From NCBI RefSeq assembly GCF_030250645.1, contig NZ_JASSVS010000004.1:332232-396231 (forward strand): a stretch of 64,000 nt of DNA, given 5' to 3'. Both the position numbers and the translations under genes were made by a program. Shown here piece by piece: positions 36,172 to 45,872 of the stretch (the first letter of the stretch is position 1; the number at the start of each line of letters is the position of its first letter). The notes beneath the pieces were generated by a model that saw only the letters and a list, made by a program, of their open reading frames with translations, was not told the DNA's origin and made no database searches. Source of the DNA: Marinobacter azerbaijanicus. GTDB taxonomy: Bacteria > Pseudomonadota > Gammaproteobacteria > Pseudomonadales > Oleiphilaceae.

Positions 36172-37665
36172 TTAAGCCTGGTCTTCAAACCAGGGGGCGC
36201 GTGCAGCCATAATCAACTGGCCGGCACGCTCTTCTTCCATTCCTTCGATGTCGAGCAGATCATCAACAGACTGCTCGGCAAGATCCTCCATGGTACGGAT
36301 ACCCTTGCCGGCCAGCTTGAATGCCAGGCCGCGGTCCATACCGTCCATTGCCAGAAGATCTTCTGCGGGCTCCGCGCCCTCAAGTGCCTCTTCACTCGCC
36401 AGGGCCTGGTTCAACAAGGCATCCTTGGCACGGCGACGCAACTCGGTGACGGTCTCTTCGTCAAAGCCTTCAATAGCAAGCATCTCCTCCATGGGGATGT
36501 ATGCCACTTCCTCGATGGACGTAAACCCTTCCTCTATGAGGACTCCTGCAAATTCCTCGTCCACATCCAGGTTGCTGGTAAAGTGTTCCAGCAAGGTGTT
36601 GTATTCCTGTTCCTGACGCTGGCCGGCTTCTTCCTCGGTCATTACGTTCAGTGTCCAGCCGGTCAGCTCCGTCGCCAGGCGAACATTCTGCCCGTTACGG
36701 CCGATAGCCTGCGCCAGATTGTCCTCGGCAACCGCCACTTCCATGGTATGACGATCTTCGTCCATCACGATGGAAGCCACTTCCGCAGGCGCCATGGCGT
36801 TTATGACCAGCTGTGCGGGGTTATCGTCCCAGAGCACGATGTCAACACGCTCGCCACCCAACTCATTGGAAACCGCCTGTACACGGGAACCCCGCATACC
36901 GACACAGGCCCCAACCGGATCGATCCGGCGATCATTGGTTTTGACTGCAATCTTGGCCCTTGAGCCGGGATCCCGGGCAGCGCCACGGATTTCAATCAAT
37001 TCCTCGGCGATTTCCGGGACCTCGATGCGGAACAGTTCGATCAGCATTTGCGGATCGGTACGGCTCAGAATAAGTTGCGGGCCGCGATGATCGGTACGAA
37101 TCTCCTGCAGCAGGGAGCGGACCCGGTCACCCATGCGGAATGTCTCACGTGGGATCAGGTGTTCACGGGGCAGCAGGGCTTCGGCGTTTGCACCCAGATC
37201 CACAATGACGTTATCCCGTGTCACTTTCTTTACGGTACCGGAAACCAGTTCGCCGACCCGGTCGCGATAGCTGTCGACAATCTTGGAGCGTTCTGCTTCC
37301 CGCACTTTCTGGAAGATGATCTGTTTGGCGGCCTGGGCGCCGATACGTCCGAAGGCAACAGACTCCACTTTCTCTTCGTAGATATCTCCGGGGCGCAGGT
37401 TCTCATCGATTTCCTCGGCTTCCTGCATGGTGAGCTCGGTGCCAAGAGCCGGCACAGCGTCGTTATCAACCACCAGCCAGCGGCGGAAAGTCTCATATTC
37501 GCCGGTGCGACGGTCGATGGAAACGCGGATATCCGCCTCTTCGTCGTCATACCTTTTTTTGGCAGCGGTGGCGAGTGCCAGCTCGATCGCTTCAAAGATC
37601 ACATCCTTCTCGACACCTTTCTCGTTCGAGACGGATTCAACCACCAGCAAGATCTCTTTACTCAT
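36172..37665 (-). CDS. nusA: Transcription termination/antitermination factor NusA
   Basis: 497 residues, matching the family. N-terminal RNA polymerase-binding domain, then S1 ([21 protein letters not shown]), two KH domains ([24 protein letters not shown] and [18 protein letters not shown]), and two C-terminal acidic repeats ([16 protein letters not shown] and [21 protein letters not shown]). It controls pausing, termination and antitermination. It lies between rimP and infB, and its operon leader contains terminators that it could influence. Confidence 0.98.
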   Translation of the reverse strand: MSKEILLVVESVSNEKGVEKDVIFEAIELALATAAKKRYDDEEADIRVSIDRRTGEYETFRRWLVVDNDAVPALGTELTMQEAEEIDENLRPGDIYEEKVESVAFGRIGAQAAKQIIFQKVREAERSKIVDSYRDRVGELVSGTVKKVTRDNVIVDLGANAEALLPREHLIPRETFRMGDRVRSLLQEIRTDHRGPQLILSRTDPQMLIELFRIEVPEIAEELIEIRGAARDPGSRAKIAVKTNDRRIDPVGACVGMRGSRVQAVSNELGGERVDIVLWDDNPAQLVINAMAPAEVASIVMDEDRHTMEVAVAEDNLAQAIGRNGQNVRLATELTGWTLNVMTEEEAGQRQEQEYNTLLEHFTSNLDVDEEFAGVLIEEGFTSIEEVAYIPMEEMLAIEGFDEETVTELRRRAKDALLNQALASEEALEGAEPAEDLLAMDGMDRGLAFKLAGKGIRTMEDLAEQSVDDLLDIEGMEEERAGQLIMAARAPWFEDQA

Positions 37666-37707
37666 TGGATTGCCCTGCCCTTAAAAATAAACTTTGCGTC
37701 CACTGAC

Positions 37708-38169
37708 TTATTCAAATACTGGAACGATGTTGGCTTTCTCGATGCTATCGAATGGCAGCAGGTATTCATGATCATCAACAACCACGACAACGTCTTCGCC
37801 CTCAACACCTTTAATCAGGCCCTGAAACTTGCGACGCCCCTCAAATGCCATCCGTAATTTGATCTGGACCTGATGGCCGGCGAATGCCTCATACTGCTCC
37901 AGTCGGAACAACGGCCGATCCATGCCCGGAGACGAGACCTCCAGGGTATATTCTGTCTGAATGGGGTCTTCCACATCCATCACGCCGCTCGCCTGGCGGC
38001 TGACTTTTTCACAGTCTTCAATGCCGATGCCGTTTTCGGCATCGTCAATAAAAATCCTTAACAGGGAATGGTGCCCCTGGGACCGAAATTCAATGCCCCA
38101 AAACTCGTATCCCAGACCTTCCACGATCGGCCTGAGTATTTCTTCCAGCTGCTTCAACTTGGCTGACAA
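37708..38169 (-). CDS. rimP: Ribosome maturation factor RimP
   Basis: 153 residues, the usual length, if translation starts at TTG ([16 protein letters not shown]) with GGAGA 10 bases upstream. A start 15 codons earlier is also TTG but lies in the T-run of a terminator, so it is rejected. Recognisable segments are [49 protein letters not shown] and the C-terminal SH3-like part. It assists 30S maturation. It is the first gene of rimP-nusA-infB-rbfA-truB. Confidence 0.93.
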   Translation of the reverse strand: MSAKLKQLEEILRPIVEGLGYEFWGIEFRSQGHHSLLRIFIDDAENGIGIEDCEKVSRQASGVMDVEDPIQTEYTLEVSSPGMDRPLFRLEQYEAFAGHQVQIKLRMAFEGRRKFQGLIKGVEGEDVVVVVDDHEYLLPFDSIEKANIVPVFE

Positions 38170-38212
38170 GGCTATTGCGTCTCCGTTACTCGTTTTTTTC
38201 GACCCCAAAAAC

Positions 38213-38241
38213 AAAAAAAGGGCTGTTGATCAGCCCTTTTT
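38213..38241 (-). terminator. Intrinsic terminator 44 bases before the rimP start
   Basis: On the minus strand GGGCTG / CAGCCC with a five-base loop followed by a run of seven T. It lies between the promoter at 38420 and rimP, so the operon must be read through or antiterminated here. Confidence 0.85.
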
Positions 38242-38275
38242 ATGCACCAGGGCCTGATGCGCCAGGCCCCTTAAT

Positions 38276-38300
38276 CAAAAAGCCCCTGAAAAGTGGGGCC
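38276..38300 (-). terminator. Second leader terminator upstream of rimP
   Basis: Minus-strand GCCCC - ACTTTTCA - GGGGC followed by TTTTT, within the same leader. Confidence 0.75.
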
Positions 38301-38419
38301 CTTTGTTGCAAGAACTCACAGGGGATAACCACAGTAAAACACCCCCTGCTGACAGACACCTGGCCTGCCAGGAACCGGCAGGGCAAATAGTGCCCGGAGC
38401 CTGCTCCAATATCCGCCGG

Positions 38420-38448
38420 AGTATAGAGATGCCGGCTTTGCTGGTCAA
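38420..38448 (-). promoter_or_regulatory. Sigma70 promoter of the rimP-nusA-infB operon
   Basis: Minus strand TTGACC, 17 bases, TATACT: nine or more of twelve consensus bases with ideal spacing. It is placed after the tRNA-Leu terminator and before the structured leader. Confidence 0.8.
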
Positions 38449-38457
38449 GGACTGACC

Positions 38458-38490
38458 AAAAAAACGGCCTGGTAAGTCCAAGCCGTTTTT
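38458..38490 (-). terminator. Terminator of the secG-tRNA-Leu transcript
   Basis: AAAAACGGC / GCCGTTTTT stem with a 13-base loop, eight bases after the tRNA CCA end. Confidence 0.85.
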
Positions 38491-38498
38491 CTACTATA

Positions 38499-38583
38499 TG
38501 GTGCCCAGGGCCGGACTCGAACCGGCACGGCTTTCGCCACTACCCCCTCAAGATAGCGTGTCTACCAGTTCCACCACCTGGGC
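38499..38583 (-). tRNA. tRNA-Leu (GAG)
   Basis: 85 bases with encoded CCA. The acceptor stem GCCCAGG/CCTGGGC, a D-loop GGTGGAACTGGTAGAC, anticodon stem-loop CTATC-TTGAGGG-GGTAG (anticodon GAG), a long variable arm and GGTTCGAGTCC T-loop are all present. Located between secG and rimP as in related genera. Confidence 0.96.
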
Positions 38584-38590
38584 ATCACTC

Positions 38591-38965
38591 TTACTCGAGC
38601 TCGGGGAGTTCATTCTCATCCCCGCGCCCGGTTTCGCCTTCAGTCGCTGCTTCACTCTCAGCCTGCCCGGCGTCGGAACGGGATTCCTCAACAACAGGAA
38701 TACCCGCCTCGCCTGCCACTTCGGCACGCTGCTTGGCAAATACAGCCAGCGAAAAACTTGTCACAAAAAACACAATGGCCAGCAAAGTTGTTGCCCGGGT
38801 CAGAAAACTGCTGCTGCCCTCGCTGCCAAATACTGTCTGGGAGGCTCCGCCCCCGAACGCGGCGCCGGCATTCGCACCCTTACCATGCTGGATGAGCACC
38901 AGACCCACCAGTGCCACCGCGATGACCACGTGCAGAACGACAACCAGTGTTTCTACCCAATCCAT
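38591..38965 (-). CDS. secG: Preprotein translocase subunit SecG
   Basis: 124 residues with two transmembrane helices (near residues 3-22 and 53-73) and the conserved loop LIQHGKGANAGAAFGGGASQTVFGS between them. The C-terminal 45 residues are acidic and low in complexity. It assists SecYE translocation in the inner membrane. It lies eight bases before tRNA-Leu and 50 bases after tpiA, so all three can be co-transcribed. Confidence 0.96.
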   Translation of the reverse strand: MDWVETLVVVLHVVIAVALVGLVLIQHGKGANAGAAFGGGASQTVFGSEGSSSFLTRATTLLAIVFFVTSFSLAVFAKQRAEVAGEAGIPVVEESRSDAGQAESEAATEGETGRGDENELPELE

Positions 38966-39014
38966 AATGTCTCTCTAATAACTTGTGCTAATGGCTTTTG
39001 CGAACCTTTAACTT

Positions 39015-39773
39015 TCAGGATTCGCCCGGCATGGCCCGGCAAATCCCTACAAAATCTTCTGCCTTTAACGATGCGCCACCAATCAGGCCGCCATCAATGT
39101 CCGGCTGACCAAAAAGCGCGGCAGCATTATCCGCTTTTACACTGCCGCCGTAAAGCAGCGTTATCTCTTCCGCCGGAGCTCCGAGCTCTTTCAACACCCC
39201 ACGGATAGCGGCATGCATGGCCTGGGCGTCGTCAGCAGTCGCGGTTTTACCGGTCCCGATTGCCCATACCGGCTCGTAGGCAACAACAACCTGCGACCAT
39301 TGACCATTACTGACATCCGCGACAGCCTTGCGGATCTGAGCGGACACAACCTCCTCGGCCTTTCCTGCCTCCCGCTCTTCCAGGGTCTCACCGACACAGA
39401 TAACAGCGTCCAACCCTGAAGCCAAAGCCTTACCGACCTTGACGGCAACCTGTTCGTCGGTTTCTCCGAACAGCTGCCTGCGCTCTGAATGCCCTACAAG
39501 CGCAACACTGCAACCGGCGTCCCTGGCCATGACCGCGGATATTTCGCCGGTGTAGGCGCCTGAATCCCAGCAGGAAACATTCTGGATGCCGACAGTCAGC
39601 GCGGCGCCGGCCTGACTCAAAACATCACCGACATACAGGGCGGGAGGAATAATAACAGTCTCCACACCATTATCAAGCGATGCCAACTCTGACCGGATTT
39701 GACCAACCAGGCTATTCACAAGGTCCTTCGACCCGTTCATTTTCCAGTTTCCGGCAACGATCTTACGGCGCAT
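39015..39773 (-). CDS. tpiA: Triosephosphate isomerase
   Basis: 252 residues from the ATG at MRRKIVAGNWKMNGS; an upstream in-frame start adds 19 residues unlike the family. The active site is visible: Lys and Asn in GNWKMNG, His in LVGHSERRQ and Glu in VVAYEPVWAIGTG, with LYGGSVK for phosphate binding. It interconverts dihydroxyacetone phosphate and glyceraldehyde 3-phosphate. It lies between glmM and secG. Confidence 0.97.
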   Translation of the reverse strand: MRRKIVAGNWKMNGSKDLVNSLVGQIRSELASLDNGVETVIIPPALYVGDVLSQAGAALTVGIQNVSCWDSGAYTGEISAVMARDAGCSVALVGHSERRQLFGETDEQVAVKVGKALASGLDAVICVGETLEEREAGKAEEVVSAQIRKAVADVSNGQWSQVVVAYEPVWAIGTGKTATADDAQAMHAAIRGVLKELGAPAEEITLLYGGSVKADNAAALFGQPDIDGGLIGGASLKAEDFVGICRAMPGES

Positions 39774-39847
39774 AACAAACCCCTGAATCAAGGGAGGGCG
39801 AACTATACAGCAGTCTTTTACAGCAGACAACTGCTCCTGTGCACAAA

Positions 39848-41191
39848 TCAGGCCCGGGAATTCTCCACCACAACAGCAAGTTCCTCGGCAATCTTCACAA
39901 TTTCCGACTCATCCTGCCCTTCCGTCATAACCCGGATCAGAGGCTCGGTACCCGAGGCCCGCAACAGCACACGGCCACCACCACCAAGCCTGGCCTCTGC
40001 TGTTGCTACCGCCCTGACAATATCGTCACGCCCGAGGGGATCAAAACGCTTGTCGACTCGCACGTTGATCATTTTCTGTGGCAGCTTGCTCATACCCCGG
40101 CGCAGGTCCGCCAACGAACTGTCAGCGTGACTGATGGCCAGCAATACCTGCAGGGCCGAAACAATACCATCGCCGGTACTGGTGCAGTCACGAATCACCA
40201 TGTGACCAGACCCTTCACCACCCAGCAGCCAGCCTTTTTCGATCAGGCGCTCCATCACGTACCGGTCGCCCACCTTGGCTCGCTCGAACTCGATGCCCTG
40301 CTCCATGAGAGCCAGCTCAACCCCGAGATTGGTCATCAATGTCCCGACCACGCCCCCCTTAAGGGTACCGGCAGCATGGCGCTGGGAGGCAATCACGTAC
40401 AGCAGCTCATCGCCATCCACTTCAGAACCGTCACGATCCACCATCAACACCCGATCGCCATCGCCATCAAAGGCAATTCCCAGGTCTGCCTGTTTTTCCA
40501 GTACTGCCTGTCGCAGCGTACCCAGGTGCGTGGACCCCACATTGAGGTTGATGTTCAGTCCATCGGGATCTGCGCCAACCACGGAAATTGTCGCACCCAG
40601 CTCACGGAACACCTTGGGAGCAACGTGATAGGTGGCGCCATGGGCGCAATCCAGCACTATGTGCAAACCCTCAAGAGAGAATTCGTTGGGCACTGTACTT
40701 TTGCAGAATTCCACATAACGGCCAGGAGCGTCATCCACCCTGAACGCTTTACCCAGTTCCTTGGCTCCACAGACTTCAATCGGCCGGTCCAGCCAACGTT
40801 CGATCTCGGCTTCCAGGGCATCATCAAGCTTGGTGCCGTCAGGCGAGAAAAACTTGATGCCATTATCCTGATGCGGGTTATGAGAAGCGCTGATCACAAT
40901 GCCCGCAGAGGCGCGGAACGTGCGGGTCAGGTAGGCGATAGCCGGTGTGGGCATGGGGCCCAGCAGCTTTACGTCCACTCCGGCTGCTGACAGACCTGAT
41001 TCCAGGGCAGACTCGAACATGTAACCCGACAGGCGCGTATCCTTTCCGATCAGCACACTGTTACGCTGGCCGTCCCGCTTGAATGCCTGCCCAGCCGCCC
41101 AGCCCAGGTGCAACATGAATTCAGGCGTAATGGGGTACTCACCTACCCGCCCCCGGATACCGTCCGTGCCGAAGTATTTTCTGTCACTCAT
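39848..41191 (-). CDS. glmM: Phosphoglucosamine mutase
   Basis: 447 residues. The catalytic phosphoserine loop [17 protein letters not shown] (near residue 102), metal-binding DGDGDR near 242, the GEGSGH sugar-binding loop and the [12 protein letters not shown] phosphate-binding site are all present. It makes glucosamine 1-phosphate for peptidoglycan and LPS. It overlaps the end of folP by four bases. Confidence 0.97.
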   Translation of the reverse strand: MSDRKYFGTDGIRGRVGEYPITPEFMLHLGWAAGQAFKRDGQRNSVLIGKDTRLSGYMFESALESGLSAAGVDVKLLGPMPTPAIAYLTRTFRASAGIVISASHNPHQDNGIKFFSPDGTKLDDALEAEIERWLDRPIEVCGAKELGKAFRVDDAPGRYVEFCKSTVPNEFSLEGLHIVLDCAHGATYHVAPKVFRELGATISVVGADPDGLNINLNVGSTHLGTLRQAVLEKQADLGIAFDGDGDRVLMVDRDGSEVDGDELLYVIASQRHAAGTLKGGVVGTLMTNLGVELALMEQGIEFERAKVGDRYVMERLIEKGWLLGGEGSGHMVIRDCTSTGDGIVSALQVLLAISHADSSLADLRRGMSKLPQKMINVRVDKRFDPLGRDDIVRAVATAEARLGGGGRVLLRASGTEPLIRVMTEGQDESEIVKIAEELAVVVENSRA

Positions 41192-42021
41192 CGTCCAGCT
41201 TCCTCCATTGCCGCTACCACTTTGACGGCATCGACTGTTTCCCTGACATCATGAACGCGAATAATGGATGCGCCCTTCATGGCCGATATTGTCGCGGCAG
41301 CGAGGCTCGCGGGCAAGCGCTCACTGACGTCGCGGCCGGTGATATGACCCAGCATGCTCTTGCGGGATATGCCAACCAGCACTGGATGTCCCAGCAACTG
41401 CAGCTGCTCCAGCGAGACCAGCAACTGTAAATTATGCTGCAAAGACTTACCAAAACCAAAACCGGGATCCAGAATGATGTTATCCGACCGCACTCCGGCC
41501 TTCTCGATGATCCGCATCCTCTCGGTAAGGAAGGAGCTGACTTCCCGCCTCACATTGCGATAACGAGGGTCGTCCTGCATTGAATCCGGCTCACCCTGGA
41601 TATGCATCACACAGACAGGAATATCAGCCCTGGCAGCCATTTCCGCAGCGCCATCTCTCTGCAGCGCCCGGACGTCATTAATCATGCCGGCACCCAGCTT
41701 TGCCACCTCACCCATAACGGCCGGTGAACTGGTATCAACCGACACGATCACATCAAGTTCACGGGCAATGGCCTCCACCACCGGGCAGACCCGATCGAGC
41801 TCCTCCTCGACTGGCACAGGTGTCGCGCCGGGCCGTGTAGACTCACCGCCCACATCGATAAAAACCGCACCGTCCTCCGCCATTTCACGGGCCCTGGCCA
41901 GCGCCGCATCAACCTGGTTAAAACGACCGCCGTCGGAAAATGAGTCAGGCGTTACGTTAAGTATTCCCATAACGTGACAGCCAGACATATCCAGAATTCG
42001 GCCCGCGAAGTTCATTTGCAT
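41188..42021 (-). CDS. folP: Dihydropteroate synthase
   Basis: 277 residues, TIM-barrel enzyme of folate synthesis. [15 protein letters not shown] near residue 18, [11 protein letters not shown], the INDVRAL loop, [13 protein letters not shown] and the C-terminal [15 protein letters not shown] mark all pterin and pABA sites. A terminator lies between it and the preceding ftsH, so it probably has its own promoter or relies on read-through. Confidence 0.97.
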   Translation of the reverse strand: MQMNFAGRILDMSGCHVMGILNVTPDSFSDGGRFNQVDAALARAREMAEDGAVFIDVGGESTRPGATPVPVEEELDRVCPVVEAIARELDVIVSVDTSSPAVMGEVAKLGAGMINDVRALQRDGAAEMAARADIPVCVMHIQGEPDSMQDDPRYRNVRREVSSFLTERMRIIEKAGVRSDNIILDPGFGFGKSLQHNLQLLVSLEQLQLLGHPVLVGISRKSMLGHITGRDVSERLPASLAAATISAMKGASIIRVHDVRETVDAVKVVAAMEEAGR

Positions 42022-42044
42022 AAGCGACCTTCAGTGCAACCTGC

Positions 42045-42075
42045 AAAAACAAACGCCGCCCCGGACGGGGCGGCG
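42045..42075 (-). terminator. Terminator after ftsH
   Basis: CGCCGCCCC / GGGGCGGCG stem with a three-base loop followed on the minus strand by TTTGTTTTT; 40 bases after the ftsH stop. Confidence 0.9.
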
Positions 42076-42114
42076 TATCTGGGTTAGTGATCTCTGACGC
42101 GGTGTTACACCCGG

Positions 42115-44049
42115 TCAGTGCTCACCGGCCGGGCGACCAACGCCTGGCTGACGTCCATCGTCGGAGCCTTTCGGAGCAGGCGCCTGCTCCGGCTCATCAG
42201 CGGCAACGCCTCCCGAAGGCCCATTATCGCCCCAGCCTTTTGGCGGGCGAGGCTCACGGCCTTCCATGATGTCATCGATCTGAAAGCGATCAATGGTTTC
42301 GTACTTCATCAGGGCCTCAGCCATCAGGTCGAGCTTTTCGCGATTATCAATCAGCAGCTGGCGCGCCGTTTCATAGCAGCTATCGATAATGTTGCGAACC
42401 TCCTCGTCAATCCGCTGTGCCGTTTCCGGAGAATACACTGTCTGCGCCTGACCGGCAGAGCGACCCAGGAACGGCTCTTCACTGTCAGTATCGTACTGCA
42501 GCGGGCCAAGCTTTTCAGACAGACCCCAGCGGGTAACCATGTTGCGAGCCAGGGTCGTTGCCCGCTCGATGTCGTTGGAAGCACCGGTCGTGACGCCGTC
42601 AAAACCAAGGGTCAACTCTTCGGCGATACGGCCACCGAACAGACTGCAGATAGAGCTGATCAGGAAGCGCTTGCTGTGGCTGTACTTGTCTTCCTCAGGG
42701 AGGAACATGGTGACGCCCAATGCCCTGCCGCGGGGAATGATACTCACCTTGTAGACCGGGTCGTGCTCGGGCACCAGCCGCCCGACAATGGCGTGGCCGG
42801 ATTCGTGATAGGCGGTATTGCGCTTCTCTTTCTCGCTCATGACCATGGATTTGCGCTCTGCGCCCATCATGATCTTGTCTTTGGCAAGCTCGAATTCTTC
42901 CATGGAAACCAGGCGCTGGTTGCGGCGGGCGGCAAAAAGAGCAGCCTCATTCACCAGGTTGGCCAGATCAGCACCCGAGAATCCGGGCGTACCACGGGCA
43001 ATCAGCTGTGGCTCCACGCCATCGGCCAGTGGAACCTTCTTCATGTGCACTTTCAGAATCTGCTCACGGCCGATAATGTCCGGCAGACCGACCACAACCT
43101 GGCGGTCAAAACGGCCCGGGCGCAGCAGCGCAGGGTCCAGCACGTCTGGCCGGTTGGTGGCGGCGATCACGATAACGCCTTCGTTACCCTCAAAGCCGTC
43201 CATCTCAACGAGCAGCGCGTTCAGGGTCTGCTCGCGCTCGTCGTGACCACCACCCATACCGGCGCCACGATGGCGACCGACCGCATCGATCTCGTCGATG
43301 AAGATGATGCAGGGGCTCTGCTTCTTGGCTTGCTCGAACATGTCACGGACACGGGACGCGCCCACACCCACGAACATTTCCACAAAGTCCGAGCCGGAGA
43401 TGGAGAAGAAGGGAACCTTGGCTTCGCCGGCAATCGCCTTGGCAAGCAGGGTTTTACCAGTACCTGGCTGGCCCACCATCAATACGCCCTTGGGAATGCT
43501 GCCGCCAAGACGCTGGAATTTGCTGGGATCCCGCAGGAAATCCACCAGCTCCTTGACGTCTTCCTTGGCCTCATCCACACCGGCGACATCGCCAAAGGTG
43601 GTCTTGATCTGATCCTCGCTCATCAGCTTGGCCTTGCTCTTGCCAAAGGACATGGGCCCTTTGCCGCCGCCACCGCCCTGCATCTGTCGCATGAAGAACA
43701 CGAACAGGGCGATAATTATGAGAATCGGGAAGGCAGCCACCAGCAGTTGGGTCCAGAGGCTTTGGCGCTCGGGCTCCTTGCCAATGACTTCGACTTGGTT
43801 GGCCAGCAGATCGTCCATCAGCTTCTGATCAGCCAGCTGGGGCCGGATAGTCTGGAACTGGGAACCGTCACCACGGACACCCTGAACCTCCAGACCGTCA
43901 ATGGTTACCTGACGGACCTGTCCGTCCTGCACCATTTCCACAAACTGCGAATAATTTACCTGTTGGCCGGTGGTGGTGGGAGTAAAATTCTGAAACACCA
44001 TCAGCAGTACGGCGGCTATAATCAGCCAGAGAACCAGATTTTTTGCCAT
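42115..44049 (-). CDS. ftsH: ATP-dependent zinc metalloprotease FtsH
   Basis: About 644 residues from the ATG at [15 protein letters not shown], which matches the family start; a TTG nine bases earlier is possible. Two transmembrane helices (5-23 and about 100-120) flank a periplasmic domain, followed by AAA+ ([27 protein letters not shown] region) and the zinc protease motif HESGH. The C-terminus is Pro/Gly-rich. It degrades misfolded membrane proteins and regulators such as LpxC and sigma32. It follows rlmE as in most gammaproteobacteria. Confidence 0.97.
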   Translation of the reverse strand: MAKNLVLWLIIAAVLLMVFQNFTPTTTGQQVNYSQFVEMVQDGQVRQVTIDGLEVQGVRGDGSQFQTIRPQLADQKLMDDLLANQVEVIGKEPERQSLWTQLLVAAFPILIIIALFVFFMRQMQGGGGGKGPMSFGKSKAKLMSEDQIKTTFGDVAGVDEAKEDVKELVDFLRDPSKFQRLGGSIPKGVLMVGQPGTGKTLLAKAIAGEAKVPFFSISGSDFVEMFVGVGASRVRDMFEQAKKQSPCIIFIDEIDAVGRHRGAGMGGGHDEREQTLNALLVEMDGFEGNEGVIVIAATNRPDVLDPALLRPGRFDRQVVVGLPDIIGREQILKVHMKKVPLADGVEPQLIARGTPGFSGADLANLVNEAALFAARRNQRLVSMEEFELAKDKIMMGAERKSMVMSEKEKRNTAYHESGHAIVGRLVPEHDPVYKVSIIPRGRALGVTMFLPEEDKYSHSKRFLISSICSLFGGRIAEELTLGFDGVTTGASNDIERATTLARNMVTRWGLSEKLGPLQYDTDSEEPFLGRSAGQAQTVYSPETAQRIDEEVRNIIDSCYETARQLLIDNREKLDLMAEALMKYETIDRFQIDDIMEGREPRPPKGWGDNGPSGGVAADEPEQAPAPKGSDDGRQPGVGRPAGEH

Positions 44050-44212
44050 ATCGTTCAAGGATCATCACCTGTGAATTGAAGGATCGCCCCGTCAGGAGAA
44101 AGCCTTTTCTGACACCTTACACCAATTGTACGCCCGTCCACCAGATTCGGCCTATCCGTATCGACCACCGCAGGGAATTCCATTCCCATGGCCTTTGCGA
44201 TCTGGGGCTGCG

Positions 44213-44833
44213 TCAACCCTTAAATCCCTTACACACCTGGTAGATCTCCCTTGATCGCGCCCGGGAGGAGTCAGGCTTCCTGCTGACAACGGTGCCAAAA
44301 CTTTTACGCATCTCGGCCAGCAGGGCATCAAATCCTTCTCCCTGAAAGACCTTGGCGACGAACACTCCACCTGGTTTCAATACCTGCTGCGCCATATCCA
44401 GCGCCAGCTCCACCAGGCCCATAGCGTTGGGAATATCCACCGCCGCCATACCACTCATATTGGGTGCCATATCTGAAATTACAACATCAGCCCGTCGGCT
44501 ACCCATTAATTTCAGCAATTCATCCAGCACCGACTGCTCGGTAAAATCCCCCTGAACAAATTCAACGCCTGCAAGCGGATTCATTTCGAGGATGTCGCTG
44601 GCAATCACTACGCCCTTGTCGCCAACCCGCTCTACCGCCACCTGGGACCATCCGCCGGGGGCGGCTCCCAGATCAACAACAACCTGCCCCGGACGGAACA
44701 GCCGGTCTTTTTCGTCAAGCTCAATCAGCTTGTAGCTTGCACGGGACCGATATCCGTCTTCCTGGGACTTTTTGACCCAGACATCGTCAAAATGTTCCTT
44801 GAGCCAGCGATCACTGGTTTTTGAACGGGCCAA
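44213..44833 (-). CDS. rlmE: 23S rRNA (uridine-2552-2'-O)-methyltransferase
   Basis: 206 residues, RrmJ/FtsJ family. The SAM-binding motif is [15 protein letters not shown] near residue 60; the K-D-K-E catalytic tetrad can be traced in [31 protein letters not shown] and [13 protein letters not shown]. It methylates U2552 in the 23S A-loop, often under heat stress, and pairs with ftsH. Confidence 0.97.
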   Translation of the reverse strand: MARSKTSDRWLKEHFDDVWVKKSQEDGYRSRASYKLIELDEKDRLFRPGQVVVDLGAAPGGWSQVAVERVGDKGVVIASDILEMNPLAGVEFVQGDFTEQSVLDELLKLMGSRRADVVISDMAPNMSGMAAVDIPNAMGLVELALDMAQQVLKPGGVFVAKVFQGEGFDALLAEMRKSFGTVVSRKPDSSRARSREIYQVCKGFKG

Positions 44834-44989
44834 AACCTACCTCCACAAAAACAATTCACCCCAGGGCCGGGTACGTGGTAACTGCCATTTCACCGGCCCG
44901 GCGATCTGTTACAATCCTGCGATTATACGTAATCGTCGGCCCTTTCGCCGCTGACGTTTTGTTAATCGCATCCATAAAGAGATTACATA

Positions 44990-45301
44990 ATGAGTCTTTC
45001 GCCAGAACAGCGCCGGGAGTACCGGGGCATAGCCCACAACCTGAAGCCAGTGATCATTGTTGGCGACAAGGGCCTGACAGAAGGGCTCCAGGAAGAGCTG
45101 GAACGCGCCCTGAATGACCACGAGCTGATCAAGATCAAGGTAGCCAGCCAGGACCGCGAGGCCCGCCAGGAAGCGGTTGCCGCCCTGTGTGAAGCCTCTG
45201 GGGCCGAGCTGGTGCAAACCATTGGCAAGATTGCCGTTATCATGCGCCGGGCGAAAAAGCCCAACCCCAAGCTCTCCAACCTGCTCCGCCAAAAACACTG
45301 A
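44990..45301 (+). CDS. yhbY: YhbY-type CRM-domain RNA-binding protein
   Basis: 103 residues, the usual length. The CRM fold is shown by YRGIAHNLKPVIIVGDKGLTEGLQEELERALNDHELIKIK and the GAELVQTIGKIAVIMRRAKK segment. It is associated with pre-50S particles. Divergent from rlmE and converging with greA, the conserved arrangement. Confidence 0.94.
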   Translation: MSLSPEQRREYRGIAHNLKPVIIVGDKGLTEGLQEELERALNDHELIKIKVASQDREARQEAVAALCEASGAELVQTIGKIAVIMRRAKKPNPKLSNLLRQKH

Positions 45302-45330
45302 GCCGGTCTCGGCCTACCGACGCGAAAACC

Positions 45331-45364
45331 AAAAAGCCGGCGGGATCTCCCAGCCGGCTTTTTT
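45331..45364. terminator. Bidirectional terminator between yhbY and greA
   Basis: AAAAAGCCGGC / GCCGGCTTTTTT with a loop of 11 bases; A and T runs on both sides serve both converging genes. Confidence 0.92.
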
Positions 45365-45388
45365 GTGGCTCCCGAAGCAGGTCGCGCC

Positions 45389-45868
45389 TCAGATGTGCTC
45401 TACCTGCTCGATTTCATATTCAACAGTGCCGGATGGCACCCGGATTGCCACCACATCCCCCTCGCTCTTGCCCACCAGTGCCCGGGCAATCGGAGAAGAT
45501 ATAGACAACTTGCCGGCTTTGATGTCGGCCTCGTCCTCACCAACAATCTGATAGATCACCTGCTCGTCGGTATCCACGTTAAGCAGATGTACCGTGGTAC
45601 CGAAAATCACTTTACCGGTGTTTTCAATTGTATGGACGTCAATCACCTGAGCCGCGGACAGCTTGCCCTCAATTTCCTGGATGCGGCCCTCGATAAAGCT
45701 CTGCTGCTCGCGGGCGGCATGATACTCCGCATTCTCTTTCAGATCCCCGTGCTCACGGGCGTCGGAAATAGCAGCGATCACCCGGGGACGGTCCTCGGAC
45801 TTGAGTTTTTTAAGCTCCTCGCGGAGGCGGATTTCACCCGCCTTTGTCATGGGTACTCTGTCAGCCAT
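45389..45868 (-). CDS. greA: Transcription elongation factor GreA
   Basis: 159 residues from the ATG at [19 protein letters not shown]; the frame is open upstream into carB but only this start gives family length. The N-terminal coiled coil carries the tip acidic residues ([16 protein letters not shown]), and the C-terminal FKBP-like part ends [13 protein letters not shown]. It rescues backtracked RNA polymerase. It begins four bases after carB. Confidence 0.96.
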   Translation of the reverse strand: MADRVPMTKAGEIRLREELKKLKSEDRPRVIAAISDAREHGDLKENAEYHAAREQQSFIEGRIQEIEGKLSAAQVIDVHTIENTGKVIFGTTVHLLNVDTDEQVIYQIVGEDEADIKAGKLSISSPIARALVGKSEGDVVAIRVPSGTVEYEIEQVEHI

Positions 45869-45872
45869 AGCC

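Larger units (their letters stand above)
38170..38498 (-). other. Structured leader and promoter region of rimP-nusA-infB
   Basis: Gene-free. It holds the tRNA-Leu terminator, a sigma70 promoter at 38420-38448 and a leader of about 245 bases with several hairpins. Two of them (38276-38300 and 38213-38241) are intrinsic terminators and one is GGGCCTG / CAGGCCC at 38250-38269. No tRNA-Met gene, which sits here in Pseudomonas and E. coli, was found. Confidence 0.7.

Noticed and set aside
38242..38457. A tRNA-Met gene next to tRNA-Leu, as in Pseudomonas
   Set aside because: No acceptor or T-loop sequence found; the stretch is instead a promoter and structured leader.
42118..44079. 653-codon open frame opposite ftsH
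   Set aside because: Shadow of ftsH; the composition mirrors its reverse codons and no family features are seen.
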